Program-made: the position numbers and the translations under genes
Notes under the pieces: model-generated
The model's database searches: none
Told to the model about the DNA's origin: nothing
Seen by the model: the letters and a program-made list of their open reading frames with translations, nothing else
DNA from: Hydractinia symbiolongicarpus
Lineage: Eukaryota > Cnidaria > Hydrozoa > Anthoathecata > Hydractiniidae
Assembly (NCBI RefSeq): GCF_029227915.1
Contig: NC_079876.1
Coordinates: 29,053,828 to 29,117,827 of the forward strand
DNA length: 64,000 nucleotides
Direction: 5' to 3'
In this document: positions 55,030 through 64,000 of the stretch, piece after piece
How positions within the stretch are numbered: position 1 is the stretch's first letter
Layout: the number at the start of each line of letters is the position of its first letter

Positions 55030-57521
55030 ATGGTATCGTTACCATGCGGCACGACGTGGTATCCAAGCATCACATATTCAAAGACGGAAATATATAATCC
55101 TGGGTATCCTCATAATTATGGTGCTAATTTAAACTGCACATATACAATCCAGCAAAACATACTGTATCATCATGTATCGTATGTTTTACAAGTTTACTTT
55201 CTGTCCATGCATGTTCCTGCTGGTAGCATGCCAGATTGTGAGGAGGATTATTTGGAAATTTTAATCGGAGAAGGGTATGTTATTGTTTTTATGTTTTATT
55301 ACTGTTATATTTCACCTCTAATTTGTATTAAAAATTCTATAGCCACCTTATTTTGTTGATTTTGCGGTTGTCTCTTTTGTTTTTGTTTTCGTTACTTTTT
55401 GCTGTTGTTGTTTTTGTTTTCGTTGTTGTCGCAGTCGCAGTCGTTGTCGTTTTTGTTTTCGTTGTTGTCGCAGTCGCAGTCGTTGTCGTTTTTGTTTTCG
55501 TTGTTGTCGCAGTCGCAGTCGTTGTCGTTTTTGTTTTCATTGTTATCGCAGTTGTGGTCGTTGTTTTTCATTTTTTATTCTGTTGTTGTTTTTGCTGTTG
55601 TTTAACTACGCCATTGCTGTTTTAGGGCGAGTCGAAGGAATCTGGGAAAGTTCTGTGGTGACGAAACACCATATACAATCTTTTCGCATAAAGAACATGT
55701 GAATATAAATCTAAAGTCAAGTTCCAATGGGCAGGGAGGATCATTCGTTATTCAAGCTGCGGTGAAAAAATATGCATCGCAGGAATGTGCTAATGGGTAA
55801 GTACAACATTGTGTCAAAATTTTAGCCCCAACCTTTTTTAAAACTTAAGAAATTTCCAGATAACGCAGAACAAAGAAAGAAAATATTTTATTTTGCATTT
55901 AAATAATTCTGGATTTTCTAGTGACCTGGTTTTGTTTTTTGTATTTCGTTTTCAAACTTCCTTCTTGAAAATGATAATAAAGACAATCCTATTTGTGTTT
56001 TTGGTGTTACACAAATTATCCTTTACAATACAACATAAGAGATGAAGACAAAATATATAGCCAGTATATACTCTTACATATTTCATTCTTAGAAACCTTA
56101 ATTCAACTTCATACTTGAAGAGTGGGATTGTAACCTCTCCCAACTATCCCAATGGATATATCGAAGACCAGTACTGTGTTTCACAAATCTACGTTGGGGA
56201 TGGAAATATCGTAAGGATAAGTGTCATTGACGTAAACCTTTTTCACGTATCCTCAGCATCATGCGAGTTAGAAGACTACATGGAACTTCGAGGTAATTTA
56301 ATGTCTTCTTCTTCTTCTTCTTCTTCTTCTTCTTCTTCTTCTTCTTCTTCTTCTTCTTCTTCTTCTTCTTCTTCTTCTTCTTCTTCTTCTTCTTCTTCTT
56401 CTTCTTCTTCTTCTTCTTCTTCTTCTTCTTCTTCTTCTTCTTCTTCTTCTTCTTCTTCTTCTTCTTCTTCTTCTTCTTCTTCTTCTTCTTCTTCTTCTTC
56501 TTCTTCTTCTTCTTCTTCTTCTTCTTCTTCTTCTTCTTCTTCTTCTTCTTCTTCTTCTTCTTCTTCTTCTTCTTCTTCTTCTTCTTCTTCTTCTTCTTCT
56601 TCTTCTTCTTCTTCTTCTTCTTCTTCTTCTTCTTCTTCTTCTTCTTCTTCTTCTTCTTCTTCTTCTTCTTCTTCTTCTTCTTCTTCTTCTTCTTCTTCTT
56701 CTTCTTCTTCTTCTTCTTCTTCTTCTTCTTCTTTGCATAATAACTTTTATTTGATTGTAGGATCAAACAATCCCAATTCACTATCAAGTTCTTCTTTATT
56801 GGACGGCCTTAACAGAACATGTGGCTCATTATCTAACGTGGTCACACTGACAAGCAGTTACAACTTTGTTTACATTGTATTTCGTTCTTACCATGGGAGT
56901 CAAGGTCGAAGAGGTTTTTACCTTGGTTACACTGTCTACAGTAAGTTCATTATTACATAATGACAACTTTTGTAACAGAATATTAGTCTTTAAAGGGAAA
57001 TTTTTTTTTAGTTTTAAACCCCCATGCACATCAATGTTTTCATGAAAACGACAAAGTGTTTTCTTAATAATAAAAGGCGCAGCAAATTTATTTCACAATG
57101 CTGGCAGATACCAATTACATTTGTTTTTTCTTAAGGTGATCCTGTTACAATGCCATCAGGTATGACCAACAAACTCATCTACTTCATCACTGCATCAATT
57201 TTCATTATCGTTCTCATAACTATTGTTTTTATTATCACAATGAAGAAGAAAAAAGTTAAAAAGATTGATAATCAAGACATAACTGGAGAAAAATCAACAA
57301 AGAAATGTCAACCTATGCATCTACCAATAACACAACAAAAACAACAACTGCATCCTTCACAATACCTTCGTAAAACGCAGCATGTTCAACTCCCTCCACC
57401 AAAGGACCATACTTCTAAGATAACCATCCCGTCTCAATCTGAACTTCTTTTAAAGAACCCCCTTTCTCCTTCCGTGGATCGACAAATGACACCGGTAGAA
57501 GTATGTACCACCTCTTTTTAG
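55030..57521 (+). CDS. type I membrane protein with two CUB domains (spliced)
   Basis: Exons: about 55030-55274, 55626-55796, 56093-56292, 56761-56940 and 57136-57521. All internal introns are GT-AG and phase-compatible. CUB1 spans exons 1-2, with cysteines in PCGTTWY, NLNCTY, MPDCEEDYLEIL and GKFCGDETPY. CUB2 spans exons 2-4: ECANG, SGIVTSPNYPNGYIEDQYC, SCELEDYMEL and NRTCGSL, ending RRGFYLGYTVY. Exon 5 encodes a transmembrane helix (LIYFITASIFIIVLITIVFI), a KKKK stop-transfer and a roughly 85-residue cytoplasmic tail rich in Pro, Ser and Gln. CUB domains bind proteins or glycans outside the cell. The first exon and signal peptide are not found; the ATG at 55030 is only a lower bound. No ligand or pathway can be named. 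Confidence 0.85.
55415..55565. repeat. 39-bp minisatellite in CUB intron 1
   Basis: About 3.5 copies of a 39-bp unit containing GTTGTTGTCGCAGTCGCAG and TCGTTGTCGTTTTTGTTTT. Because 39 is a multiple of three, it gives long Val/Phe-rich and Lys/Thr-rich frames that are not genes. Confidence 0.9.
55626..55796 (+). CDS. CUB gene exon 2
   Basis: Acceptor TGCTGTTTTAG and donor GTAAGT. Reads SRRNLGKFCGDETPYTIFSH to QECANG. Entered in phase 2 and left in phase 2. Confidence 0.85.
56093..56292 (+). CDS. CUB gene exon 3
   Basis: Acceptor TTCATTCTTAG; donor CGAG/GTAATT. Encodes most of CUB2 up to EDYMELR. Phase 1 at the end joins exon 4 in frame. The open frame appears to run on through the TCT repeat as poly-Ser, but the family alignment resumes only after the acceptor at 56760. 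Confidence 0.85.
56304..56731. repeat. (TCT)n microsatellite, ~428 bp, in CUB intron 3
   Basis: About 142 uninterrupted TCT units between donor 56293 and acceptor 56760. Poly-Ser on plus and poly-Lys/poly-Arg on minus are translations of this tract. It is a pure polypyrimidine/polypurine run. Confidence 0.98.
56761..56940 (+). CDS. CUB gene exon 4
   Basis: Acceptor TTTGATTGTAG; donor GTAAGT. Encodes the end of CUB2, including NRTCGSLS and RRGFYLGYTVY. Confidence 0.85.
57136..57521 (+). CDS. CUB gene exon 5, transmembrane and tail
   Basis: Acceptor TTTTTTCTTAAG. Encodes the membrane helix and cytoplasmic tail, ending at TAG 57519-57521. The tail holds LPPPKDH and NPLSPS, possible proline-based protein-binding sites. 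Confidence 0.85.
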
Positions 57522-57529
57522 CGTACCAT

Positions 57530-59270
57530 TAAAAACTGTATAATAATTGCGAGAAAATAAAACCTATTTTAAAAGTCTAGCGATTTGGAAACAAGACTGG
57601 TTGCTTCTTTAAACATCGCTTATGACCAGGTTAAACAATTTTGCTGGTATGTTTTGCTGGAAGTTGTTTATAAGTAAACCTGGTTAAAAATCAGTGAATT
57701 TGCCTTATGGTTAAAGATCAGATTTTATCGTGACAAGATTGTGTTGAGAAGGACAACAATTTGGAAAAAAGAGAATGAAAAAGTTATTCGCTCATCATCG
57801 GCAACAACTTTTCTTTCTTTTTATAACAGATTTTATAAACTAATGAATTACAGAATTAAACACGCAGTACACTAATAATCCATATATCCAATTGGTTAAT
57901 AAAATATAATTCTACCAATAAGATGTTCTTTTTGAGCTTAGGCTTGTCTATTGAGATAAGATGGCTCTCTTTAAACTCTAAAATAATAATCATTTATGGC
58001 CGAACCTACGATGGAAAAATTGCAAATAGAGGGAACATGGTAACATTCTAAAAACCACCCGGAATATACCTCTTCTTTGACGAGATCGAACCTGTTGAGA
58101 AAGAAATTCGCAAAATGTTCGCAAATCCTAAAATGGTGATGCTGTTTAGACGTACCATAATATATCCAATTACATTGACCGCATCTAAAATTTATAAGCT
58201 ATGAATGAGCGCAATTCTTTAAGACTACACCTTTCCCGAATTTCATAAATTATAATAATTATGACGTCATCCACAATTTTATAATGGTTTTATGCTCTTC
58301 AAAAGGATATTAAGATAGAATATAAAATTATTATGACAAAACTGAAATTTTTAGAGCAATATAACATCCTGAATGGATTTTAATTAGATTTGAAGAAAAT
58401 AATTATTTTGAAAACGAGGCCATTCTTAGAAAGCTTGGCTATATGAAGAGTTTGATCGTAACTTTCAACTTGCACTTGAAGCACTTAAAGAACAGAAATA
58501 TTTACAATATTAGGTAATTTGTTCTACCTTTTAATAAAGAACTTAGGGATGAGTATCATTTTTAGTATTGACCTCTTTAAATGAGTTTGGCATAATTAGG
58601 AAATTTGGGAAAGGCCTATTTTGTCCTTAAAATAAAAAATGCTAAACAGTTTATTATTACAACTAAAAATGACTTTAAACTTGCACATAAATTGGTGAAA
58701 CCTTTTCTGCGAAGTTTTAATGACTTTGTTCCACAAAAGGACCAGAAATTTCACAAAATACTTTATTTTATAGCAATCCTTATGACTATAAAATAAAGTA
58801 TTTAGTTGTTTAAAATAAATGAAAAATGAATAATTTTTAGTTGTTTTCATAAAACTCCTTAATGTTACAATCCTAAAAAATAAAAAAATAACAGTTTTAA
58901 CAACGAAGTTTAAACACAGCGATTATAATTAGCAAACCTGGTAACTTTTTGCATGAAAAACATTTCACATCAAAAACAAATTATGTTTTAGAGATCTGTT
59001 TAAATAAAGGGAACTCAAACCAGTTTGCAGTGTATATTGTCTGGTTACATGAGTTCTTACACTTCCGACAAAATTCACTTCCGGTGGTATATTGACCAAA
59101 TTTTAATCTCAATCTGGTTCACCTTGAAGTTAAATGCGGTTTTTAATCAAGGCGCATGCCTGGCAAAGTCAAAGATTCTACTCTAAAAATTAACCTTAAA
59201 CCTTGAAGTGTAACAGTGTCACATTTAACTGCAGCGTTTCACTTTCCCATAATTTCACTTCATATAAATG
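57530..59270. other. non-coding stretch
   Basis: AT-rich region between the converging CUB gene and GPCR gene, likely their 3' regions; AATAAA-like signals occur at 57556 (GAAAATAAAACC). No other gene is supported. Confidence 0.45.
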
Positions 59271-59280
59271 ACTTCTCAAT

Positions 59281-61398
59281 TTACTTTAATTTTGTCATCC
59301 TTTGTACGTTTTTCTCAATTCTTCTCATTCTCTCTGTTTGAAACGAGTGCGAACTGTTTCTACTAGATCTGAAAAAAATGACAAATACTTTATATCCATT
59401 CAACAAGAACAATTCAATGAAATTTAGCACCAATAATGTATACATTATCACAAAGTCTTTCATGTAATATTCCGTCTGACTGTAATAGATACCGGCCATT
59501 ACACCAATTGCAATGAAGCAGGTAAAAGATGAAAACGTGATGTAAATAGTTTCCCGAAAACTTTCTGGAAATCTTCTGGCTCTGAAACCTTGTACCGAGT
59601 TGATGAAAAGTAGGATTACGGCATATGCAAATTGGACATGGGTGTGTAATTCTGAATTGCAAAAATGTCGTCTTTGCATTGTTTTGAAATCATGTTGGAT
59701 TTCAGCTTTTGGTTTTTCATATTGAAAAGAGACCAATAACAGGCAGCAATCGATTAGGATGGATAGAAATATACCAATGTATTGTACAGCTGAGGTTTGA
59801 AGGATTTCCATGCGATTCATTCTGAGTTTGGCTTGAAAAATCTGTAGTAATCTCTGTGTTTTGCTTAAAGTTGCTGATAAGATCAAAGACAGAAATATTC
59901 CAATGACAACTGGTCGACACATGCAAACGGTATCTGTAGGCTTCCCGATGTACATAAAGGGTACGACACAAATTTGGGTAGCTTGAGAAAGTAACTGCAC
60001 CGATGTCATTACTATATTGCTTGCAACGACTACAGGTGTTCTACGATATCGAAGAAATACCATTGTTACGGCGATTACACAAAGGAGCGATAACATCGAA
60101 ACGATTAAAAGAATATGTGTCATTTTATCTCCATATTGGATAAAAACGTCTCGAAAGGGATCCTCACAAGAGGTTTTTAAAGCGTTAGCTTTTCTATTAC
60201 TTTCACAAGGCCGACATTTTGCATCTCCTTTTGTTTCCTTGATGAAATTTCCTTTGCATCTTCTGCAATACCATCCATAACTCTGTTTCCATATATCATC
60301 CGCATGATTGCCATACCGCAGCTCCTCTCCCATACCGCAATTCGGCTTTACACATGTTGGATTGTACTTTGTATGGTTTTTTAATGTCTTCGTCAAAGCT
60401 ATGGAACGCTTTTTTAATTCTGTTTCATATGTGAAGTCTGAATCACCGTGACGAACCATCTCAGTTATAAATTGAGTAAAATAGATTAGGAAATAAGCTT
60501 CTGTATTTTCAACGAGAATGTTTTTAATGTTGGAACAGTTTGTTTTAAAAGTGCGGTGTATTCCAGCAAAACGGAGAGTATTATTCTTGCAAAACCGTTT
60601 GAGATTGTATGTCAAGAACACTGTCGCCATAGGATGCCTGCCTATTTTTAAAAAATCATTTTCCATTAACGCAATGTATCTTAATTCTCCAGTAATAAAA
60701 ACTAACCGAAGTCTTTCATCTCTCTCAATGTGCTTTACAACCTCCTGGAACTCTTTTTCAGATTTGATGTTCGCCCCTTTGATACAAATATTTTTCATAT
60801 TTTTATAAGGTTCTATAGTGTCATCATATACACTGCATTGTTGATCATTGAAGCAGTAATTTAGAAACGAGACCAACGATACGTTTGCCATTTCCATGCT
60901 GTTTATCACATTCTCAACACCATAGATCACTGAAAGATCGTAACTAAACACGAATTTTTCTTGTTCTGTCAACAAACGAGGGTAAATATGGTTAGATGTG
61001 AATGACAACAAGAATATATCGAAAGGCAAGAGAATAGCTGCAGTTAGTCTGGTCATGGTTGAAGAAAGATACGTAACAATACCTATAGGTTTTTCAGTAT
61101 TATTATGAAGAAGAATGTCTAAGAGGATTTCTTGAACTACTGTTTCACTATTACAGACATCAATAGCAACAATACCAGCTTGATCAATGCCATTAACCAT
61201 ATTCAGCAACAGTAGCACCCGTAGCATGGAGTCTAAATTAACCGAGTTTTGGTTCTCAGTACTTGTTAGAGATATCAAAGCAATGACCTTCTTTGTCGAG
61301 TTTATACGTCGCCCATTGAACTGCTCCTTACAATCTGTCCGTACTGCAGGAAGGAGATACAAGACACTTACAGAGAAGATGAAGACTGCTAGATACAT
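59281..61398 (-). CDS. family C G-protein-coupled receptor, single exon
   Basis: A 705-residue receptor of the metabotropic glutamate/CaSR-like class, acting at the cell surface. The signal peptide is about residues 1-22 (MYLAVFIFSVSVLYLLPAV). An N-terminal Venus-flytrap-like ligand domain (about 25-365) is divergent; I cannot name a ligand. A cysteine-rich NCD3G linker follows (SYGWYCRRCKGNFI, CRPCESNRKA). Seven membrane helices lie at about 430-680 (ILLIVSMLSLLCVIAVTMVF first). Family-typical motifs are FRARRFPESFRETIYITFSS, matching the conserved region before helix 6, and a YKVFVIFF end. The C-terminal tail is short and basic. There are no introns in the coding region, unlike many family C genes. 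The start is the first ATG followed by a good signal peptide. Confidence 0.9.
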   Translation of the reverse strand: MYLAVFIFSVSVLYLLPAVRTDCKEQFNGRRINSTKKVIALISLTSTENQNSVNLDSMLRVLLLLNMVNGIDQAGIVAIDVCNSETVVQEILLDILLHNNTEKPIGIVTYLSSTMTRLTAAILLPFDIFLLSFTSNHIYPRLLTEQEKFVFSYDLSVIYGVENVINSMEMANVSLVSFLNYCFNDQQCSVYDDTIEPYKNMKNICIKGANIKSEKEFQEVVKHIERDERLRLVFITGELRYIALMENDFLKIGRHPMATVFLTYNLKRFCKNNTLRFAGIHRTFKTNCSNIKNILVENTEAYFLIYFTQFITEMVRHGDSDFTYETELKKRSIALTKTLKNHTKYNPTCVKPNCGMGEELRYGNHADDIWKQSYGWYCRRCKGNFIKETKGDAKCRPCESNRKANALKTSCEDPFRDVFIQYGDKMTHILLIVSMLSLLCVIAVTMVFLRYRRTPVVVASNIVMTSVQLLSQATQICVVPFMYIGKPTDTVCMCRPVVIGIFLSLILSATLSKTQRLLQIFQAKLRMNRMEILQTSAVQYIGIFLSILIDCCLLLVSFQYEKPKAEIQHDFKTMQRRHFCNSELHTHVQFAYAVILLFINSVQGFRARRFPESFRETIYITFSSFTCFIAIGVMAGIYYSQTEYYMKDFVIMYTLLVLNFIELFLLNGYKVFVIFFRSSRNSSHSFQTERMRRIEKNVQRMTKLK

Positions 61399-61419
61399 AT
61401 CAGATCTACTTAGTTGATG

Positions 61420-63400
61420 AGATGGCAGCTTGGTAACGTATCAAACTAAAATCTAGGTAATGTATTACCAAGGCACGTAGAACAGTCACGTACAATGAAT
61501 GTTAAAATTTCCAAAGAATGAGCTTTTTATAAGCAGCTGCTAATAAATATTCTGTAATGAAAAAAGATTTGGAACTTTATCACTGCCCCTATCAAAGAAG
61601 GTTGTGTTTCCCTTGCAAAAAAAGTAGCTGGTGGAATGTTAATTTGAGACAGGACGCAGCAATTAGTTTAAGTACTAAAGTTAAATAAAAATTGGATATT
61701 TTAATGAAGATGTGAATTATTAAATACTTAATTAGCATAATTACTATAGTATGGGAAAATTCCCATGCCTAACAATTGCTTTGCCCTTTGAGTGATAGCT
61801 AAGGACAAATCAGAATTTTTATATGATTAAAATAAAAAGCCAAGGTTTGGTGGGTTGTCGGCATTATTCATCGCATCCTATGGAGAAATATGAAAGACTT
61901 ACTAAGTGCTAAGTGCTATATTCAACATGTTGAATTTAGTTAAAAATATCAAGCCCTTTTTTAAAATGTTCCCCCAAACCACCATAAATATATGATATGA
62001 ACTAAAGGACCCCAATTTAAACATAATTTTCATCATATTGATTTTACTTCGCTGGTCAAAAAATGTTGCATTTCATGGGTATTTAAATTTCGTAGCTTTT
62101 TGGTGTAAAAAAGTCTTTTTACAAAGAAAAATCACAAAAGTACAATTTTTGTGAGTTGAGCGACACTCTTCGATTATTCCAAGGATCCTTGGGCTTTTTT
62201 CTCTTTTTGATGACGCCTTCCCTGCATAAGGAAGAAACAAAGAAACCTGAGATCAAAAGTTGCTTAGGTGCATAAAATTAAACTTTTTACATCCTTATCT
62301 GCAAAATATTCAAAATAATTTCACAAACAAACGTGTATTTTCTTGTCTCATAATGCTTGGAAAAAAAGTGAAAAATAAAAAAAAAAGATTTTGCAAGCAT
62401 ACTTTCACAAAGAAGACTCTGCGAAGAGATTCTTTGATGACTACCTAAAGAAAGTCAATGGCTTTTAAGGGACTCAAAAAAAGACTCTGAAGAGTAGTTC
62501 TCTCTTATTTCTTTTTTTTGAGGTTTTGTTGTCTCAAGAGTACTTACTACACAAGATATTATAAGGTTTTCTGAGAATGGGCGACTTGAATTTCAAACGA
62601 GGACTATTGTTTACGACTGATGCGAATCCAAAAAACAGAACAACTGTTAGAAACGTCTTCTCAAAGAACCCTCAAACTGCGGTATAATTTATTAGTGCAT
62701 CGCAACTAAATTCTTCTTTAAATCCACATTTTATATACAATTTAACTTATCTTGCTCTAAATGTACCCGCCCTTTATAAAAGATGTCCCGCCTCAGACCC
62801 GCCCTGTATAAAAAGTGTCCAACCTTAACCGGAAAGATTTTACAACCTATAATCAGACACTCTATCAAAGAGGCGCTTTATGTATATAGAATATTTTCAA
62901 ATTATCTGTTAACCAAGCCAGCTGATTGCGATTCATTTGAATAGATTCCTTCGGTCACTTCTCTTCCGCCGTATTAAAATGGTTTTTCGTCCAGACTTGT
63001 TTTGGATTTAACGCTATTTGATGATTGAAATTTGATGAAAGGGCCAAGCGATAGGGGTTTTACAACCGTTATACCCGTATATGATTTCTGTAACTTTTTT
63101 TCGGATGGAGCAACAAATCCAACGTGGAAGCGACGACGAGCAACGTAATGACATTAAATTACTTTGCAGATATATCAAAAGTAAGGGCAGTGCCGAAGAA
63201 AGCAATTTAAGTCCTCGAATTTTGGGGATTACTGTTTTTCTGTATGTCAGTTGTTCAAAACATCCCAAATTTCTCTTCCCACTCGTTACTATTTCCTACA
63301 AAAATATTGCCACTGGATCACATGCAAATAATTCCTTCGTCATTGTGGCAGGTGAGCCTAAGTTAGATAATGTCTTAAGTAGATTTGTGCCGACAAATCC
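61420..63400. other. non-coding stretch upstream of the GPCR
   Basis: AT-rich; the GPCR promoter should lie in the first few hundred bases. A 110-codon frame at 63081-63413 (MISVTFFRMEQQIQRGS...) has no splice or domain support and its end runs into the repeat cluster, so I do not call it a gene. Confidence 0.45.
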
Positions 63401-63411
63401 CGGACAGTATT

Positions 63412-64000
63412 AATCCTGTGGTAAATCCACGGGGTCCTCCGTCTCTAAATTACACGCTATTTTGTGTGCCCGTTGCACGGGAATTTTCTTGGGAACAGAC
63501 AGACAAAATACGGCCATTCTTTTAGACTAGTCGCTAACCCGTGGAAAAATCAACGGGGTCACCTGTCCTTTATATGTGGCATTTAGTGTTGCTCTAACAG
63601 CACGCGGTAACCCTTTTGAACAAACAGACGGCTATTATAATAGTGAAGTCGTTAGAATCCACGGGGTCGCCCGTCCTTTATATATCACATTTCGTGTTTC
63701 CGTTATGGGACGCGGTAACCTTTTTGAACAGACAGACGGAATACGGCTATTATAATAGAGACTAGTCGTTAGCCTGTGGAAAAATCAACAGGTTCGCCCG
63801 TCCTTTAAATTAACTCGTCGCAACAAAGTGGACAAAAAATATATCGCATTTGGTACTGGTGTGCATTATAAAAAATTTCGTGATTCCGTTGCGGGATGCG
63901 GCTCTTACGGACACACAGAAAAAATACGGCTATTATTAAAGAGACTAGTTTTTACCCCGTGGAAAAATCCACGGGTTCGCCCGTCCTTCAAATTTATATG
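63412..64000 (+). repeat. tandem cluster of the hairpin-bearing dispersed repeat
   Basis: About five copies, starting near 63412, 63526, 63647, 63763 and 63947, the last cut by the window end. Typical copy: ACTAGTCGTTAGCC, CCCGTGGAAAAATCCACGGG or variants, TTCGCCCGTCCTT, CATTTCGTGTT, CCGTTGCGGGA, CGCGGTAACC, TTTTTGAACAGACAGACGGA, ATACGGCTATTATAAT. The hairpin is exact at 63956-63975. Confidence 0.85.

Noticed and set aside
55337-55625. Val/Phe-rich and Lys/Thr-rich repeat proteins
   Set aside because: A 39-bp intronic minisatellite whose length is a multiple of three keeps several frames open.
56224-56787. Poly-Lys and poly-Arg frames on minus
   Set aside because: Translations of the TCT microsatellite in other frames.
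56115-56960. 281-codon frame with a ~140-residue poly-Ser run
   Set aside because: Donor GTAATT at 56293 and acceptor at 56760 remove the TCT tract, and the CUB2 alignment is continuous only after splicing.
63081-63413. 110-codon ORF as a gene
   Set aside because: No domain, no splice context, and it ends in the dispersed-repeat cluster.

Overview
This is eukaryotic, animal DNA. It is AT-rich, with spliced genes, GT-AG introns, many microsatellites and several transposon classes. A p53-family gene, a family C GPCR, a two-CUB-domain receptor and an NB-ARC/TPR gene with a DZIP3-like HEPN-type N-terminus together suggest a non-bilaterian metazoan. A cnidarian, possibly a hydrozoan, is my best guess. 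That assignment is inference from gene content, not from a marker sequence.

Layout. 0-5.2 kb is a repeat island: a tRNA-derived SINE (minus), a degenerate ~117-bp tandem array, and a nearly complete RTE-type non-LTR retrotransposon with an unbroken 1063-codon ORF inserted into that array. 7.9-14.1 kb (minus) holds a p53/p63/p73-family gene; I could trace six phase-compatible coding exons, a possible 5' micro-exon and a possible last exon. 14.1-26.6 kb is mostly non-coding. 26.6-30.5 kb is a DNA transposon with exact 21-bp terminal inverted repeats, a spliced DDE transposase broken by one stop, and a BEN-domain ORF. 25.2-38 kb also carries isolated well-spliced exons of unrecognised genes, including an apparent divergent gene pair near 36.94/37.01 kb, plus a 33/34-bp minisatellite.

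40.5-52 kb (minus) is an NLR-like gene: DZIP3-like HEPN domain, coiled coil, NB-ARC, TPR-like region. Its NB-ARC and TPR exons carry stops and frameshifts, so it is probably a pseudogene. One large intron contains a TIR element that was itself interrupted by a young Copia LTR retrotransposon (LTRs differ by 3 substitutions and a 9-bp indel; 5-bp target duplication). The Copia polyprotein keeps one frame throughout but has three TAA stops. 53-53.8 kb is a CARF-like gene fragment. 55-57.5 kb (plus) is a type I membrane protein with two CUB domains; a ~430-bp TCT microsatellite sits inside one of its introns. 59.3-61.4 kb (minus) is an intronless family C GPCR. The right end (63.4-64 kb) is a tandem cluster of a hairpin-bearing dispersed repeat that also occurs singly at 31.7, 32.1 and 35.2 kb.

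The host genes (p53, NLR-like, CUB receptor, GPCR) show no operon-like relationship. The mobile elements explain most of the long open frames elsewhere. Exon boundaries were read by eye from splice signals and phase, so boundaries are firmest where phase and protein homology agree.
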